A DNA stretch of 34,790 nt from Marinifilum sp. D737 (GTDB lineage: Bacteria > Bacteroidota > Bacteroidia > Bacteroidales > Marinifilaceae): positions 1-34,790 of the forward strand of contig NZ_JANQCD010000043.1 in assembly GCF_026672275.1 (NCBI RefSeq), written 5' to 3'. Under the pieces are notes generated by a model. That model saw only the letters and a program-made list of their open reading frames with translations, made no database searches and was not told where the DNA came from. Position numbers and translations under genes: made by a program. Every line of letters begins with the position of its first letter. The stretch's first letter is position 1. This document shows, one piece after another, positions 8,028 through 17,236 of this stretch.

Positions 8028-11000
8028 ATGCTTTCTCTACACACCATACAATCCGTAGCCAAATACGAAACCAAAACATTGCTTCGTTCATGGTTTTTTA
8101 GAATTTTCGCCATAATGGCCATCCTTTTTATAGGAGGTTTTAATATTGCTGCTTTTGTTGAAGGTAGCAATGCTCCCTGGATTTACCGGGCCTTGCCTGC
8201 TGCTATTCCTTACGCCAATCTTATTATTCTTAATCTTGGACAAGCCATTGTTGCAGTCTTTTTGGCATCGGAATTCTTAAAGCAAGACAGTAAAAATGAT
8301 ACTGTTGAAGTGATTTATGCCCGTTCAATGACCAATAGCGAATACATTTTAGGCAAATCCCTTGGCATCATCATGGTGTTTGTAATTCTGAATGTAATCA
8401 TGCTGCTTATGGGGATCGGTTTTTCCTTTCTAAGTAACGAATCATCACAAAGCATTTGGGTACTTTTATATTACCCTCTTTTAATATCAATACCCACACT
8501 TGTCTACATATTAGGATTGGCTTTCTTCATGATGATTTTACTAAAGAATCAAGCCATTACATTTATTGTTTTATTGGGTTATATCGCTTTAACCATCTTT
8601 TATCTAAACACAAAAGTCTACCAAATATTCGATTATATTGCCTACCAGATTCCCATGATGAATTCAACAATAGGCGGATTTGGAAACATATTTGAAGTGG
8701 CGATTCACAGAGGAATCTATCTATTTTTAGGAATTGGGTTGATACTATTTACCATTTGGAAACTACCACGTCTTCCTCAATCGAAAAGATTGGTTTCCTT
8801 ACCTATTTATTTGGCACTAATAAGTTTTGCCATAGCAGGTGGCCTAAGCTATAAATATCTGGATATTAAGATAGGAAGTGAAAAATACAGAGACAAGCTG
8901 ATTTCAATAAACAACCAGTATGTTGATTACGCAAAACTTGAAGTTAGCAAGTGTAACTTACACCTAACGCACCTTGGTGATCAAATTCAAGCTTCAGCAA
9001 AAATCATAGCCAAAAACAATTCTAAGCAAAGTATAGACACACTAATATTTAGTTTAAACCCACAACTTAAAATCAACTCTGTATCAATCGATAACAAGCC
9101 TGTTCAATTTCTTCGAAACGAACAGTTAATAAAAATTGTTCCGAAGAACAAAATTGCGATAAACAAAGACCTTAACATTCAATTCGATTATGCAGGTAAA
9201 ATAGATGAAAGAACACACTTTTTAGATTCTGATCCTAACTTGATAAGGGACAACTTTACCGCAGAAATGTTTAGAATTAGAAAAAGAAATTCATACCTAA
9301 AAGACGATTTTGTTTGCCTGACAAGCGAAGCACTTTGGTATCCGATTTCAGGAGTGGGTTATTCTTCTCTTTATCCAAGTTTATATTCTCCTGATTTTGC
9401 AGAATTCAAATTACATGTAAAAACCCAGGAAAACTTAACAGCAGTATCGCAAGGCAAGCCAAGCAAAACAAATGCTGGTGAATTTTCTTTTGAACCTGAA
9501 TATGCTTTACCTCAGATCAGTTTATTAATAGGCGATTATCAAAAACAAAGTATTGATGTTGATTCGGTTGAATATTCGATTTATTCAATCAGGGGAAATC
9601 AGTTTTTCCTAAAGCACTTTGATGTCATTCAAGATAGTCTTCCATCTTTAATACGAGAGCTTAAAAATGAGTATGAAACTTCACATGGTTACTCCTATCC
9701 TTTTAAAAGGTTGTCAATGGCCGAAGTACCAATTCAATTCTCGCTAGACAAACACAATTGGTCAATTGCCAGCAATGCCATACAGCCTGAAATTATTTTC
9801 TATCCTGAAAAGGGAGTTGTAATGGAAGAAACTGATTTTAAAAATCGCAGAAAGCGCTTTGAGAGACGAATGAAAAGGGATAATGAAGAAGTTTCTGAAG
9901 AAGAATTACAGGCGCGAATTTTTAAACGCTTCATTCGTGGTAATTTAATGCCACCACCAAATGAGTGGTATCAATTCGACCATGTCGATAGAAATACATT
10001 CTCTATTTTCCCAAATTACTTTTCTTATTCATCTGGTATATCATCGAAAGAAATACCTGCATTAAATACAGCATTAGGGGTTTATATCAAGGAAAATAAC
10101 GAAGTATCACAAAACTTCTCACGTTGGCGCTGGCAAGGAATCAGCAAAGCCGAAAGAATTAATCTACTTCTTAAGAACTCTTCGCTTAAAGATATTGCTG
10201 ATATAAAAATTCCTAAGGCAGATGATTCAGATGATCAAATCATATTAAACGATATTTTAAGAGTAAAAGGCAAGCATTTGTTCTCTCTTTTTAAAGCCAG
10301 ATATGGCGAAGATAAATTCAACAAGGTGCTTAAGGAATTTATTGAAACAAATCGTCACCAAAAGTTCGATTTCTCTCAATTCGATAGCCTTTTGTTGGCC
10401 AACTTTAATTCATCTGTAAAATCGGAAATTGAAGATTGGTACACCACGACCAAATTGCCTGGCTTTTTATTAAAAGATCTTCAAACCTACAAGGTTAAAG
10501 ATGGTGATCACATTAAATATCAAATTCGATTTAAAATTTCGAATCCAGAATCGGTTGATGGAATTGTAAGCGTTATTATTGAAACTGGTGGACAAAATAA
10601 CCGATTCAGAAGAAGAGGCGGAGGAAACAAAAAACCTGATTTCACAAAATCCATATTTATTCCTGCTCATTCTGCTAAGGAAGTCGGATTTGTATTTCCA
10701 TCAGAACCTGGCAGAATGAATGTCTTTACTCACCTTTCTGAGAATCTTCCGAACAGTCTGGTCTATGATTTTAGCTCATTTGCCGAAACCAAAAGAAGCA
10801 AGTTCTTTAATGAAACCCAGGAGTGTGAGGTTTTTGAGGGTGTTTTAGATGCCAATGAATTTGTTGTAGACAATGAAGACAAGGGATTTGAATACATACA
10901 GGTTTCTAACAAAAGCCAATTAAAACAATGGGTTGATAGCCGAAGAGATGATATTGAAGAATATGCCAGATTAAGAACCTGGAATCCCCCAAATGAATGG

Positions 11001-11375
11001 AAAAATGTGCTACGATCGGGCTTCTTTGGGAAGTATGTACGCTCAGCATTTTTTACAAAAACAGGTATTGGAGACAGAAGTGCCAGCTGGAAACCTGAAT
11101 TAAAAAAACCTGGGTACTACGATGTGTTCTGCCACGTGAATAAGATTGAGCAATATTGGGGCCGAAGAAAAAAAACAAAAACAGATTACAACTTTAAGAT
11201 CTATCATGAAGATGGATTTGAGGAGGTGAATAAATCCGATCAGGAACTGGAAAATGGTTGGAACTATTTGGGCAGTTACTATATCACTCCCGAAACCGCA
11301 AAAGTTGAATTAAATAACAAATCGGTTGGTGCATACTTATTCGCCGACGCAATTAAATGGGTAGAAAACAAATAG
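8028..11375 (+). CDS. ABC-2 permease fused to an inactive M1-peptidase-like domain and golvesin-like tail
   Basis: A 1115-aa inner-membrane protein. Residues 1-~285 hold an ABC-2 permease with six or more hydrophobic segments (AIMAILFIGGFNIAAF, LGIIMVFVILNVIMLLMGI, FIVLLGYIALTIFYL, LVSLPIYLALISFAIAGG). A long periplasmic part follows, of the kind annotated as permease/M1 aminopeptidase in Bacteroidetes, with an M1-like beta-rich region (about 300-520) and a catalytic-like region. I find no HExxH zinc motif in the latter: the stretch after IIFYPEKG continues into a charged helix with FERRMKRDNEEVSEEE. The last ~150 residues resemble a golvesin C-terminal domain (GFFGKYVRSAFF, ASWKPELKKPGYYDVF, ENGWNYLGSYY, AYLFADAIKW). 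It is the partner of the ATPase 7 bp upstream. Peptidase activity is unlikely; a binding or structural role is inferred. Confidence 0.85.
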   Translation: MLSLHTIQSVAKYETKTLLRSWFFRIFAIMAILFIGGFNIAAFVEGSNAPWIYRALPAAIPYANLIILNLGQAIVAVFLASEFLKQDSKNDTVEVIYARSMTNSEYILGKSLGIIMVFVILNVIMLLMGIGFSFLSNESSQSIWVLLYYPLLISIPTLVYILGLAFFMMILLKNQAITFIVLLGYIALTIFYLNTKVYQIFDYIAYQIPMMNSTIGGFGNIFEVAIHRGIYLFLGIGLILFTIWKLPRLPQSKRLVSLPIYLALISFAIAGGLSYKYLDIKIGSEKYRDKLISINNQYVDYAKLEVSKCNLHLTHLGDQIQASAKIIAKNNSKQSIDTLIFSLNPQLKINSVSIDNKPVQFLRNEQLIKIVPKNKIAINKDLNIQFDYAGKIDERTHFLDSDPNLIRDNFTAEMFRIRKRNSYLKDDFVCLTSEALWYPISGVGYSSLYPSLYSPDFAEFKLHVKTQENLTAVSQGKPSKTNAGEFSFEPEYALPQISLLIGDYQKQSIDVDSVEYSIYSIRGNQFFLKHFDVIQDSLPSLIRELKNEYETSHGYSYPFKRLSMAEVPIQFSLDKHNWSIASNAIQPEIIFYPEKGVVMEETDFKNRRKRFERRMKRDNEEVSEEELQARIFKRFIRGNLMPPPNEWYQFDHVDRNTFSIFPNYFSYSSGISSKEIPALNTALGVYIKENNEVSQNFSRWRWQGISKAERINLLLKNSSLKDIADIKIPKADDSDDQIILNDILRVKGKHLFSLFKARYGEDKFNKVLKEFIETNRHQKFDFSQFDSLLLANFNSSVKSEIEDWYTTTKLPGFLLKDLQTYKVKDGDHIKYQIRFKISNPESVDGIVSVIIETGGQNNRFRRRGGGNKKPDFTKSIFIPAHSAKEVGFVFPSEPGRMNVFTHLSENLPNSLVYDFSSFAETKRSKFFNETQECEVFEGVLDANEFVVDNEDKGFEYIQVSNKSQLKQWVDSRRDDIEEYARLRTWNPPNEWKNVLRSGFFGKYVRSAFFTKTGIGDRSASWKPELKKPGYYDVFCHVNKIEQYWGRRKKTKTDYNFKIYHEDGFEEVNKSDQELENGWNYLGSYYITPETAKVELNNKSVGAYLFADAIKWVENK

Positions 11376-11392
11376 ACAAACACTATAATAGC

Positions 11393-12886
11393 ATGATTCT
11401 TAACAAGCTTACATTAAAAACATTCGCTTTAACAGGATTTTTATTCATCGGTTCGTTTTATGCTTCGGCACAAAAGGAACTCACTTTGGAAGAAGCCCTT
11501 TTAATAGCATTCGACAACAGTCCTGACATTAAAAAATCAAGGATTAATATGCAACAGAATAAGGAACGTTTGAATGCTCAGTTGGCATCATTGCGTTCTA
11601 GATTCTCATTTGATGTTACGCCAATTTCATACGAAAAAACCGAATCGTATAATGAGTATTTTTCTACTTGGAATACTTCAGAAAATAAAGGTGCCAGCGG
11701 AACTTTTACCGTTTCTCAACCTATTAAATTAACAGATGGTAAATTGTCGTTACGAAATGAATTTGGGTATCAGGACAATTCATCAGAAGCAAGTGGTTCT
11801 TCTTATTCTGGTTATAACAATTCGTTGTACATGCAGTACGATCAGCCGATTTTCACCTTTAACAAAACCAAAATGGATCTAACTCGAAACGAGTTGAATC
11901 TGGAAAATGCAACTCTTTCCTATTCCATTCAGATGCTGAATATCGAGCGTCAGGTAAATCAGGCATTCTATAACATTTACCAAAAACAAATGGCCTTAAA
12001 AATTTCTGAGGAAGAATACGAAAATCAGAAAATCAGCAAAGAAATTATTGCAAGTAAAGTAGAAGGAGGACTTTCGGCCAAGGAAGAATTGTACCAGGCA
12101 GAATTAAACCTGGCGACTAGTAAATCTAATATGGACAACAACCAAGTTGAACTTGAGAATGCAAAAGATGACTTCAAACTACTACTAGGAATTTCTCTTT
12201 ACGAGGACATCGCAGTTTCTACCAATATTCAATACGTTCCTGTAATTGTGGATCTTGAAAAAGCCATTCAAAATGGATTAAGCCAAAGGTTGGAACTTAC
12301 CCAAAGAGAAATTGATTTGAATAATGCAAAATTCGACTTGATTGAAACCTCATCAATTAATGAATTTAAGGGAAATATCAGCCTTTCAATGGGGATAATG
12401 GGAAATAACAAAAACCTGGCCGATGTTTACGACAAGCCAACTAAAAGCCCACGAGTTGGTGTTACGTTCTCTATCCCGATTTTCGATTGGGGTGAAAGAA
12501 GAGCAAGAATCAGAGCAGCAGAATTGGAAGTGGAAAGTAGACAGATCGATAAAAACAGTTTGAAAGACGATATTACCATCAACATCCGAAAAACTTATCG
12601 CAACCTTCAAAACCTCATTCAACGAATAGAAATTGCCAAGCAAAATGAGAAAAATGCTCAGTTAACCTACGATATCAACCTGGAGCGATACAGAAACGGA
12701 GATTTAACGAGTATCGACCTTGAGCGATTCCAAAATCAACTTTCAGGGAAAAAAATGGAACTTGCCAATTCTTTAATAAGATACAAACTTGAACTGTTAA
12801 ATCTTAAAATTCAATCACTTTGGGATTTCGAAAAAGATCAATCATTTGTACCACTAGAGTTACAAGAGAACTTAAAAATGAACTAA
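11393..12886 (+). CDS. TolC-family outer-membrane efflux channel
   Basis: A 497-aa exported outer-membrane factor. The ATG at 11393 starts a signal peptide (MILNKLTLKTFALTGFLF, cleaved after YASA), whereas the earlier ATG at 11357 lies inside the upstream permease gene and would spoil it. Mature start KELTLEEALLIAFDNSPDIKKSR is the canonical beginning of the first OEP repeat. The second repeat is seen at VTFSIPIFDWGERRARI and NLERYRNGDLTSIDL. Long heptad-like helices between them fit the periplasmic alpha-barrel. It would form the exit duct used by the adaptor and RND proteins encoded just downstream. It is the only channel gene in the operon, so it may serve both RND pumps and perhaps the ABC exporters (inference). 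Confidence 0.95.
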   Translation: MILNKLTLKTFALTGFLFIGSFYASAQKELTLEEALLIAFDNSPDIKKSRINMQQNKERLNAQLASLRSRFSFDVTPISYEKTESYNEYFSTWNTSENKGASGTFTVSQPIKLTDGKLSLRNEFGYQDNSSEASGSSYSGYNNSLYMQYDQPIFTFNKTKMDLTRNELNLENATLSYSIQMLNIERQVNQAFYNIYQKQMALKISEEEYENQKISKEIIASKVEGGLSAKEELYQAELNLATSKSNMDNNQVELENAKDDFKLLLGISLYEDIAVSTNIQYVPVIVDLEKAIQNGLSQRLELTQREIDLNNAKFDLIETSSINEFKGNISLSMGIMGNNKNLADVYDKPTKSPRVGVTFSIPIFDWGERRARIRAAELEVESRQIDKNSLKDDITINIRKTYRNLQNLIQRIEIAKQNEKNAQLTYDINLERYRNGDLTSIDLERFQNQLSGKKMELANSLIRYKLELLNLKIQSLWDFEKDQSFVPLELQENLKMN

Positions 12887-12927
12887 TTTAAAAATCAATA
12901 CTAATTCAAAATATAATGGCCTTAACA

Positions 12928-13977
12928 ATGAAACGACTTGCATTTTTACTTTTAGGAGCTACACTTTTCGCTTCTTGCGATGATAAAAAAGCTGATTTAA
13001 ATAAGGATATCGCAATTCAGGTATCCGTAAAGGAAATTGCACCCAAAAGCATCGAAAAATATATCAGTACAACAGGTACAGTAGAACCAATCAAAACGGT
13101 GAGTTTAAAATCGGAAGTTGCCGGTAAATACCAGCTTCAAACCAATCCTCGTACCGAAAGAAAATTTCAATTGGGAGATTACGTAAAAGAAGGAACTGTT
13201 GTAATTCAGCTTGAAGACAAGGAATATGAAAATAATATCAAAATCAAATCCTTAGAACTACGATTGGAAATTTCCAAACAGACTTTCGAAAAACAACAGT
13301 CGCTTTACAAAAAAGGAGGAGTGACTCTTTCTGAATTAAAGAATGCTGAAATTGAATTGATAAATGCCAAATATTCATACGAGGATGCCATATTCCGATT
13401 GGAGAAACTAAAAGTAAAAGCTCCATTTTCAGGAACCATTACCAACCTTAACTATTATACCCAAAACACCAGAATCGAAGCAGCTTCTCCTGTTCTAAAC
13501 ATGATGGATTACAGCAAACTTCACATGGAAATTAATCTTGCTGAGAAAAACATTTCCATGATTAAAACTGGTCAGCCGGTTAATATCGTGAACTATACCA
13601 TTCCTGGCGATACTTTAAATGGAGTGCTTGCTCAACTTTCACCAGCCATTGATGCCGAAACACGTTCGTTCAAAGCGGTAATTGACATCAACAACTCAAA
13701 ACTATTGTTACGCCCCGGGATGTTTGCCAAGGGAGAAATTGTTGTTGCCAAAGCCGATTCTGCTCTTGTAATTCCTAAAAATGTAATTCTAAACAAACAA
13801 AAAGGAAACGTTGTTTTTGTTGTTCACAAAGGACTGGCAGAAGAGCGTGTAATTGAATTTGGCTTAGAAAACCCAAATGAAGTGCAAATTGTTTCAGGAT
13901 TGGAAAAGAAAGATCGATTGGTTGTTAAAGGTTTTGAAACGCTTCGAAATCGTTCAAAAATTAAGATTGTAAAGTAA
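12928..13977 (+). CDS. RND efflux periplasmic adaptor (membrane fusion) lipoprotein
   Basis: A 349-aa adaptor linking the inner-membrane pump to the TolC channel. The start at ATG 12928 places a lipoprotein signal MKRLAFLLLGATLFAS before Cys17; an ATG four codons earlier (12916) is possible. Visible parts are a split lipoyl/barrel-sandwich domain (STTGTVEPIKTVSLKSEVAG, then LKVKAPFSGTITNLNYY), a helical hairpin between them (RLEISKQTFEKQQSLYKKGG), and a beta-barrel (PAIDAETRSFKAVIDI, LLLRPGMFAKGEI). The membrane-proximal domain is at the C-terminus (VVFVVHKGLAEERVI). It is separated by 6 bp from the RND gene and is the only adaptor in the operon. Confidence 0.95.
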   Translation: MKRLAFLLLGATLFASCDDKKADLNKDIAIQVSVKEIAPKSIEKYISTTGTVEPIKTVSLKSEVAGKYQLQTNPRTERKFQLGDYVKEGTVVIQLEDKEYENNIKIKSLELRLEISKQTFEKQQSLYKKGGVTLSELKNAEIELINAKYSYEDAIFRLEKLKVKAPFSGTITNLNYYTQNTRIEAASPVLNMMDYSKLHMEINLAEKNISMIKTGQPVNIVNYTIPGDTLNGVLAQLSPAIDAETRSFKAVIDINNSKLLLRPGMFAKGEIVVAKADSALVIPKNVILNKQKGNVVFVVHKGLAEERVIEFGLENPNEVQIVSGLEKKDRLVVKGFETLRNRSKIKIVK

Positions 13978-13983
13978 TTCCAC

Positions 13984-16900
13984 ATGAAGAAAATAACTCA
14001 ATTTTCAGTTAATTACCCGGTAACTGTGTCCATGATTGTATTGGCCATTTTACTCTTAGGCTATGTTTCGCTGGGTAAACTGAGTGTAGATCTGTTTCCG
14101 GAAATGAATGCACCGCGCATTTTTGTGGAAATAAAGGCAGGCGAACGACCTCCCGAAGAGATAGAAAAGCAATTTATTGAAAGCATAGAATCCCAGGCCA
14201 TCAGGCAAAAGGGCGTAAGTCAGGTATCATCGGTTTGTATGGTTGGTTCGGCTCGCGTTAGCGTTGAATATACCTGGGGAAGCGATATGGATGAAGCTTT
14301 TCTTGACCTGCAAAAGGCTTTAACAACATACTCTCAAAATTCTGAGTTAGACGATTTCACGATCACTCAACACGATCCTAACGCATCTCCTATTCTAATT
14401 ATGGGAATGCTTCATCCTGAAATAAAAGACATGGATGAGCTTCGTAAGATTGGTGAAAATTACATCCGAAATGAATTGATCAGATTGGAAGGCATCGCTG
14501 AAGTGGAGCTAACAGGTGCACTTGAGAAAGAAATTAGAATTGAAACCAACCAATATCTTTTAGATGCTCATGATCTGACTGTTGATCAAATTGTTCAGAA
14601 AATTCAAAGTCTAAACCGAAATGTATCGGGCGGAAGCATCGTTGAAATGGGTACCAAGTACATTATTAAAGGGGCTGGTTTAATTCGAGATATTGAGGAA
14701 ATAGAAAATGTAATTGTTGGTACCAAAAACCTACAAACAAACCTTCCAACTCAAGCCGGTACAAATCAGGGTAACCAAGTACCTGTAAAAAATAAGGTGC
14801 CAATTCGATTGAAAGATATAGCACAGGTAAAGTTTGTTCCTAAACAAGCTCAAAATATTGTTCGAATAAATGGTGAACGCTGTGTAGGGCTTTCCATTTA
14901 CAAAGAAACAGGATCGAATACAGTAAAAGCTGTAGAAGATTTCGATACTGCAATGGAATCCATTAAAAAAGCTTTGCCGGGATATCAATTTATCATTGTA
15001 CAAAATCAGGGTCAGTTTATACAAAAAGCCATTGATGAAGTAGAAGAAACAGCTTTACTTGGAGTTTTGATCGCGATTTTTGTATTATTCATTTTCCTTC
15101 GAAGATTCAAAGTTACAGCTATTGTAAGTTTCGCAATTCCGGTTTCTATTATTGCCACCTTTAACCTGATGTACTTTAATGGCCTTAGTCTGAACATTAT
15201 GACCTTGGGTGGATTGGCACTTGGTGCAGGAATGTTGGTCGACAATGCCATTGTTGTGATTGAGAATATCTTTAGAAAAATGGAGCTTGGCTTATCGGTG
15301 AAAGATGCAGCCATTGAAGGAACCTCTGAGGTAGGTGGCGCCATTGTTGCTTCCACTTTAACCACCATTGTGGTATTTCTTCCAATTGTATATCTGCATG
15401 GCGCTTCTGGTGCTTTGTTCAAAGATCAGGCCTGGACTGTTGCATTCTCATTAATCGCTTCACTTTTTGTAGCCATTCTCTTTATTCCAATGCTTTTTAA
15501 CTATGCCTACAAGGGAAGCAAGAAAAAGGTCCAATTTAAATCTGTTAAGATTGGATGGTATGGCGAATTATTAGCAAATCTTTTAAATAAAAGAGGACTT
15601 GTAATGATTAGTGCTTGTGTTTTACTGATTGTGACCGGACTAATTCTTCCAATGGTTGGTAATGAATATTTACCCAAAAGTGGTGTTGGTGAGTTTAGTT
15701 TAGATGTAGAACTACAAGAAGGAACCCAACTGGAAAGAACTTCAAAAACGGTTGAAGCCATTGAATCGATGCTTTGGCAATCAATGGGTGATCAAATTGA
15801 AACAGTTTACAGCAAAATTGGTCCTGATACAGGAAGTGCAACCGACAAAGCTGTTTTCCAAAATGAGAATACTGCCAATATCAAAATTAAATTAAAGAAG
15901 GAATACATTTCTCTATCGGAAGAAATTCTAAACAATGTTGGGACTTTAATCAGCAATGTTCCCAATGCAGAAATATCCATAGTAAGAGATGAAACCGCTT
16001 TACAATCAACAATTGGAACTGAAGACGCTCCTATTGAAGTTGAAGTAAAAGGAAAAGATATGGCGGTTTTAGAACGCTTATCGAAAGAGATAAAGGAGAG
16101 TTTGATTTCCATTCCTGAGTTGGCCAATGTACAAACCAATATTGAGGAAGGTGCTCCTGAAGTTAATGTTGTGGTTGATCGCTATAAAGCAGGTATTTTC
16201 AATATGAGTACCGAAAGCATTGCTGGACAATTGCAAGACATGCTTATGGGAAAACAAGCCGGCAAGTACGAGCACGATGGCGAAATGAGCGACATCACCG
16301 TTCAACTTCCTGAGATCAGTATCAACGAGCTGAATTCTGTAATGCTTCAGAATGGCAATTCAGAAATTCCTCTTTACGAACTTGCCCATATCGAAAAATC
16401 CTCATCGCCGAAACAAATGCTTCGCAGAAACCAAAACCGAATCGGAAAAATTAGTGCTGATATTCGTGGTGACATAGCATTCGACCAGGTTGTTGGAAAG
16501 ATTAATGAGAAATTGGCAAATGTAGACTTGCCAACGGGTTACCAAATTGGATTAATTGGTGAAGAACAAAAAAGACAGGAAGCCATGTCGAACCTTAGTT
16601 TTGCTCTAATGCTTTCGGTAATTCTTGTGTATATGGTAATGGCATCTCAGTTTGAGTCTTTAATTCATCCATTTACCATTTTACTTACCATCCCTTTGGC
16701 AGGTGTTGGAGCTGTTTGGGCTTTCTTCCTACTAGGGATTCCTATGAACATTATGGCCTACATCGGAATTATCATGCTGGGAGGAATTGCGGTAAACGAC
16801 TCCATAATTCTGGTAGATGCCATCAACCAGTTCAAGGAGCAAGGAAACTCATTACGCGATTCCATTATCATGGCTGGTGAGAACAGAATTCGACCAATTA

Positions 16901-17124
16901 TCATGACCAGTGTAACAACCATTTTGGCTCTTCTTCCATTAACAATTGGATTTGGCGAAAGTGCTGCCCTTAGAGCTCCGATGGCTATTGCAGTAATTGC
17001 AGGTTTGATTACTTCTACCCTTCTGAGTTTGGTAGTAATTCCTTGTGTATACTTTGCCTTCGATAGAATTCAAAGTTTTATCACCAACTCAAGGGAAGAG
17101 AGAATTAAATATGTGAAAGAGTAA
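13984..17124 (+). CDS. RND efflux permease, 1046 aa (HAE/CusA-like)
   Basis: A proton-driven inner-membrane pump of standard RND length. It has TM1 (MKKITQFSVNYPVTVSMIVL), a first large periplasmic loop (PPEEIEKQFIESIESQ), then TM2-6 with the relay motif GMLVDNAIVVIENIF. The acidic residue is D420, and the position that is a second Asp in AcrB is Asn here, as in many Bacteroidetes RND proteins. A second periplasmic loop and TM8-12 follow (VYMVMASQFESLIHPFTILL, GIAVNDSIILVDAINQ). The substrate is not readable; both organic-compound and metal export are open. It follows the adaptor by 6 bp and precedes the RND-ABC fusion, so the two RND proteins could work as a heteromeric pair with a single adaptor and channel (inference). 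Confidence 0.95.
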   Translation: MKKITQFSVNYPVTVSMIVLAILLLGYVSLGKLSVDLFPEMNAPRIFVEIKAGERPPEEIEKQFIESIESQAIRQKGVSQVSSVCMVGSARVSVEYTWGSDMDEAFLDLQKALTTYSQNSELDDFTITQHDPNASPILIMGMLHPEIKDMDELRKIGENYIRNELIRLEGIAEVELTGALEKEIRIETNQYLLDAHDLTVDQIVQKIQSLNRNVSGGSIVEMGTKYIIKGAGLIRDIEEIENVIVGTKNLQTNLPTQAGTNQGNQVPVKNKVPIRLKDIAQVKFVPKQAQNIVRINGERCVGLSIYKETGSNTVKAVEDFDTAMESIKKALPGYQFIIVQNQGQFIQKAIDEVEETALLGVLIAIFVLFIFLRRFKVTAIVSFAIPVSIIATFNLMYFNGLSLNIMTLGGLALGAGMLVDNAIVVIENIFRKMELGLSVKDAAIEGTSEVGGAIVASTLTTIVVFLPIVYLHGASGALFKDQAWTVAFSLIASLFVAILFIPMLFNYAYKGSKKKVQFKSVKIGWYGELLANLLNKRGLVMISACVLLIVTGLILPMVGNEYLPKSGVGEFSLDVELQEGTQLERTSKTVEAIESMLWQSMGDQIETVYSKIGPDTGSATDKAVFQNENTANIKIKLKKEYISLSEEILNNVGTLISNVPNAEISIVRDETALQSTIGTEDAPIEVEVKGKDMAVLERLSKEIKESLISIPELANVQTNIEEGAPEVNVVVDRYKAGIFNMSTESIAGQLQDMLMGKQAGKYEHDGEMSDITVQLPEISINELNSVMLQNGNSEIPLYELAHIEKSSSPKQMLRRNQNRIGKISADIRGDIAFDQVVGKINEKLANVDLPTGYQIGLIGEEQKRQEAMSNLSFALMLSVILVYMVMASQFESLIHPFTILLTIPLAGVGAVWAFFLLGIPMNIMAYIGIIMLGGIAVNDSIILVDAINQFKEQGNSLRDSIIMAGENRIRPIIMTSVTTILALLPLTIGFGESAALRAPMAIAVIAGLITSTLLSLVVIPCVYFAFDRIQSFITNSREERIKYVKE

Positions 17125-17140
17125 AATATTGCGGATTAAG

Positions 17141-17212
17141 TCCCCCTTAAAAGGGGAATTTAGGGGGATGTCTGTCTCAAAACACTCCCCTTTGTCCCCT
17201 CTCAGGAGGGGA
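17141..17212. repeat. C/G-rich palindromic repeat inside the operon
   Basis: Between the two RND genes lies a block with two small hairpins: CCCCTTAAAAGGGG (17143-17156) and TCCCCTC-tcag-GAGGGGA (17195-17212). Both copies share a GGGGAATT edge. C-rich, G-rich interspersed palindromes of this kind are frequent between genes in Bacteroidetes genomes. It occupies a 112-bp gap in an otherwise tightly packed operon and could form an RNA structure that affects downstream expression. Confidence 0.6.
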
Positions 17213-17236
17213 ATTGGAAGCTAAAATTTGAAATAT

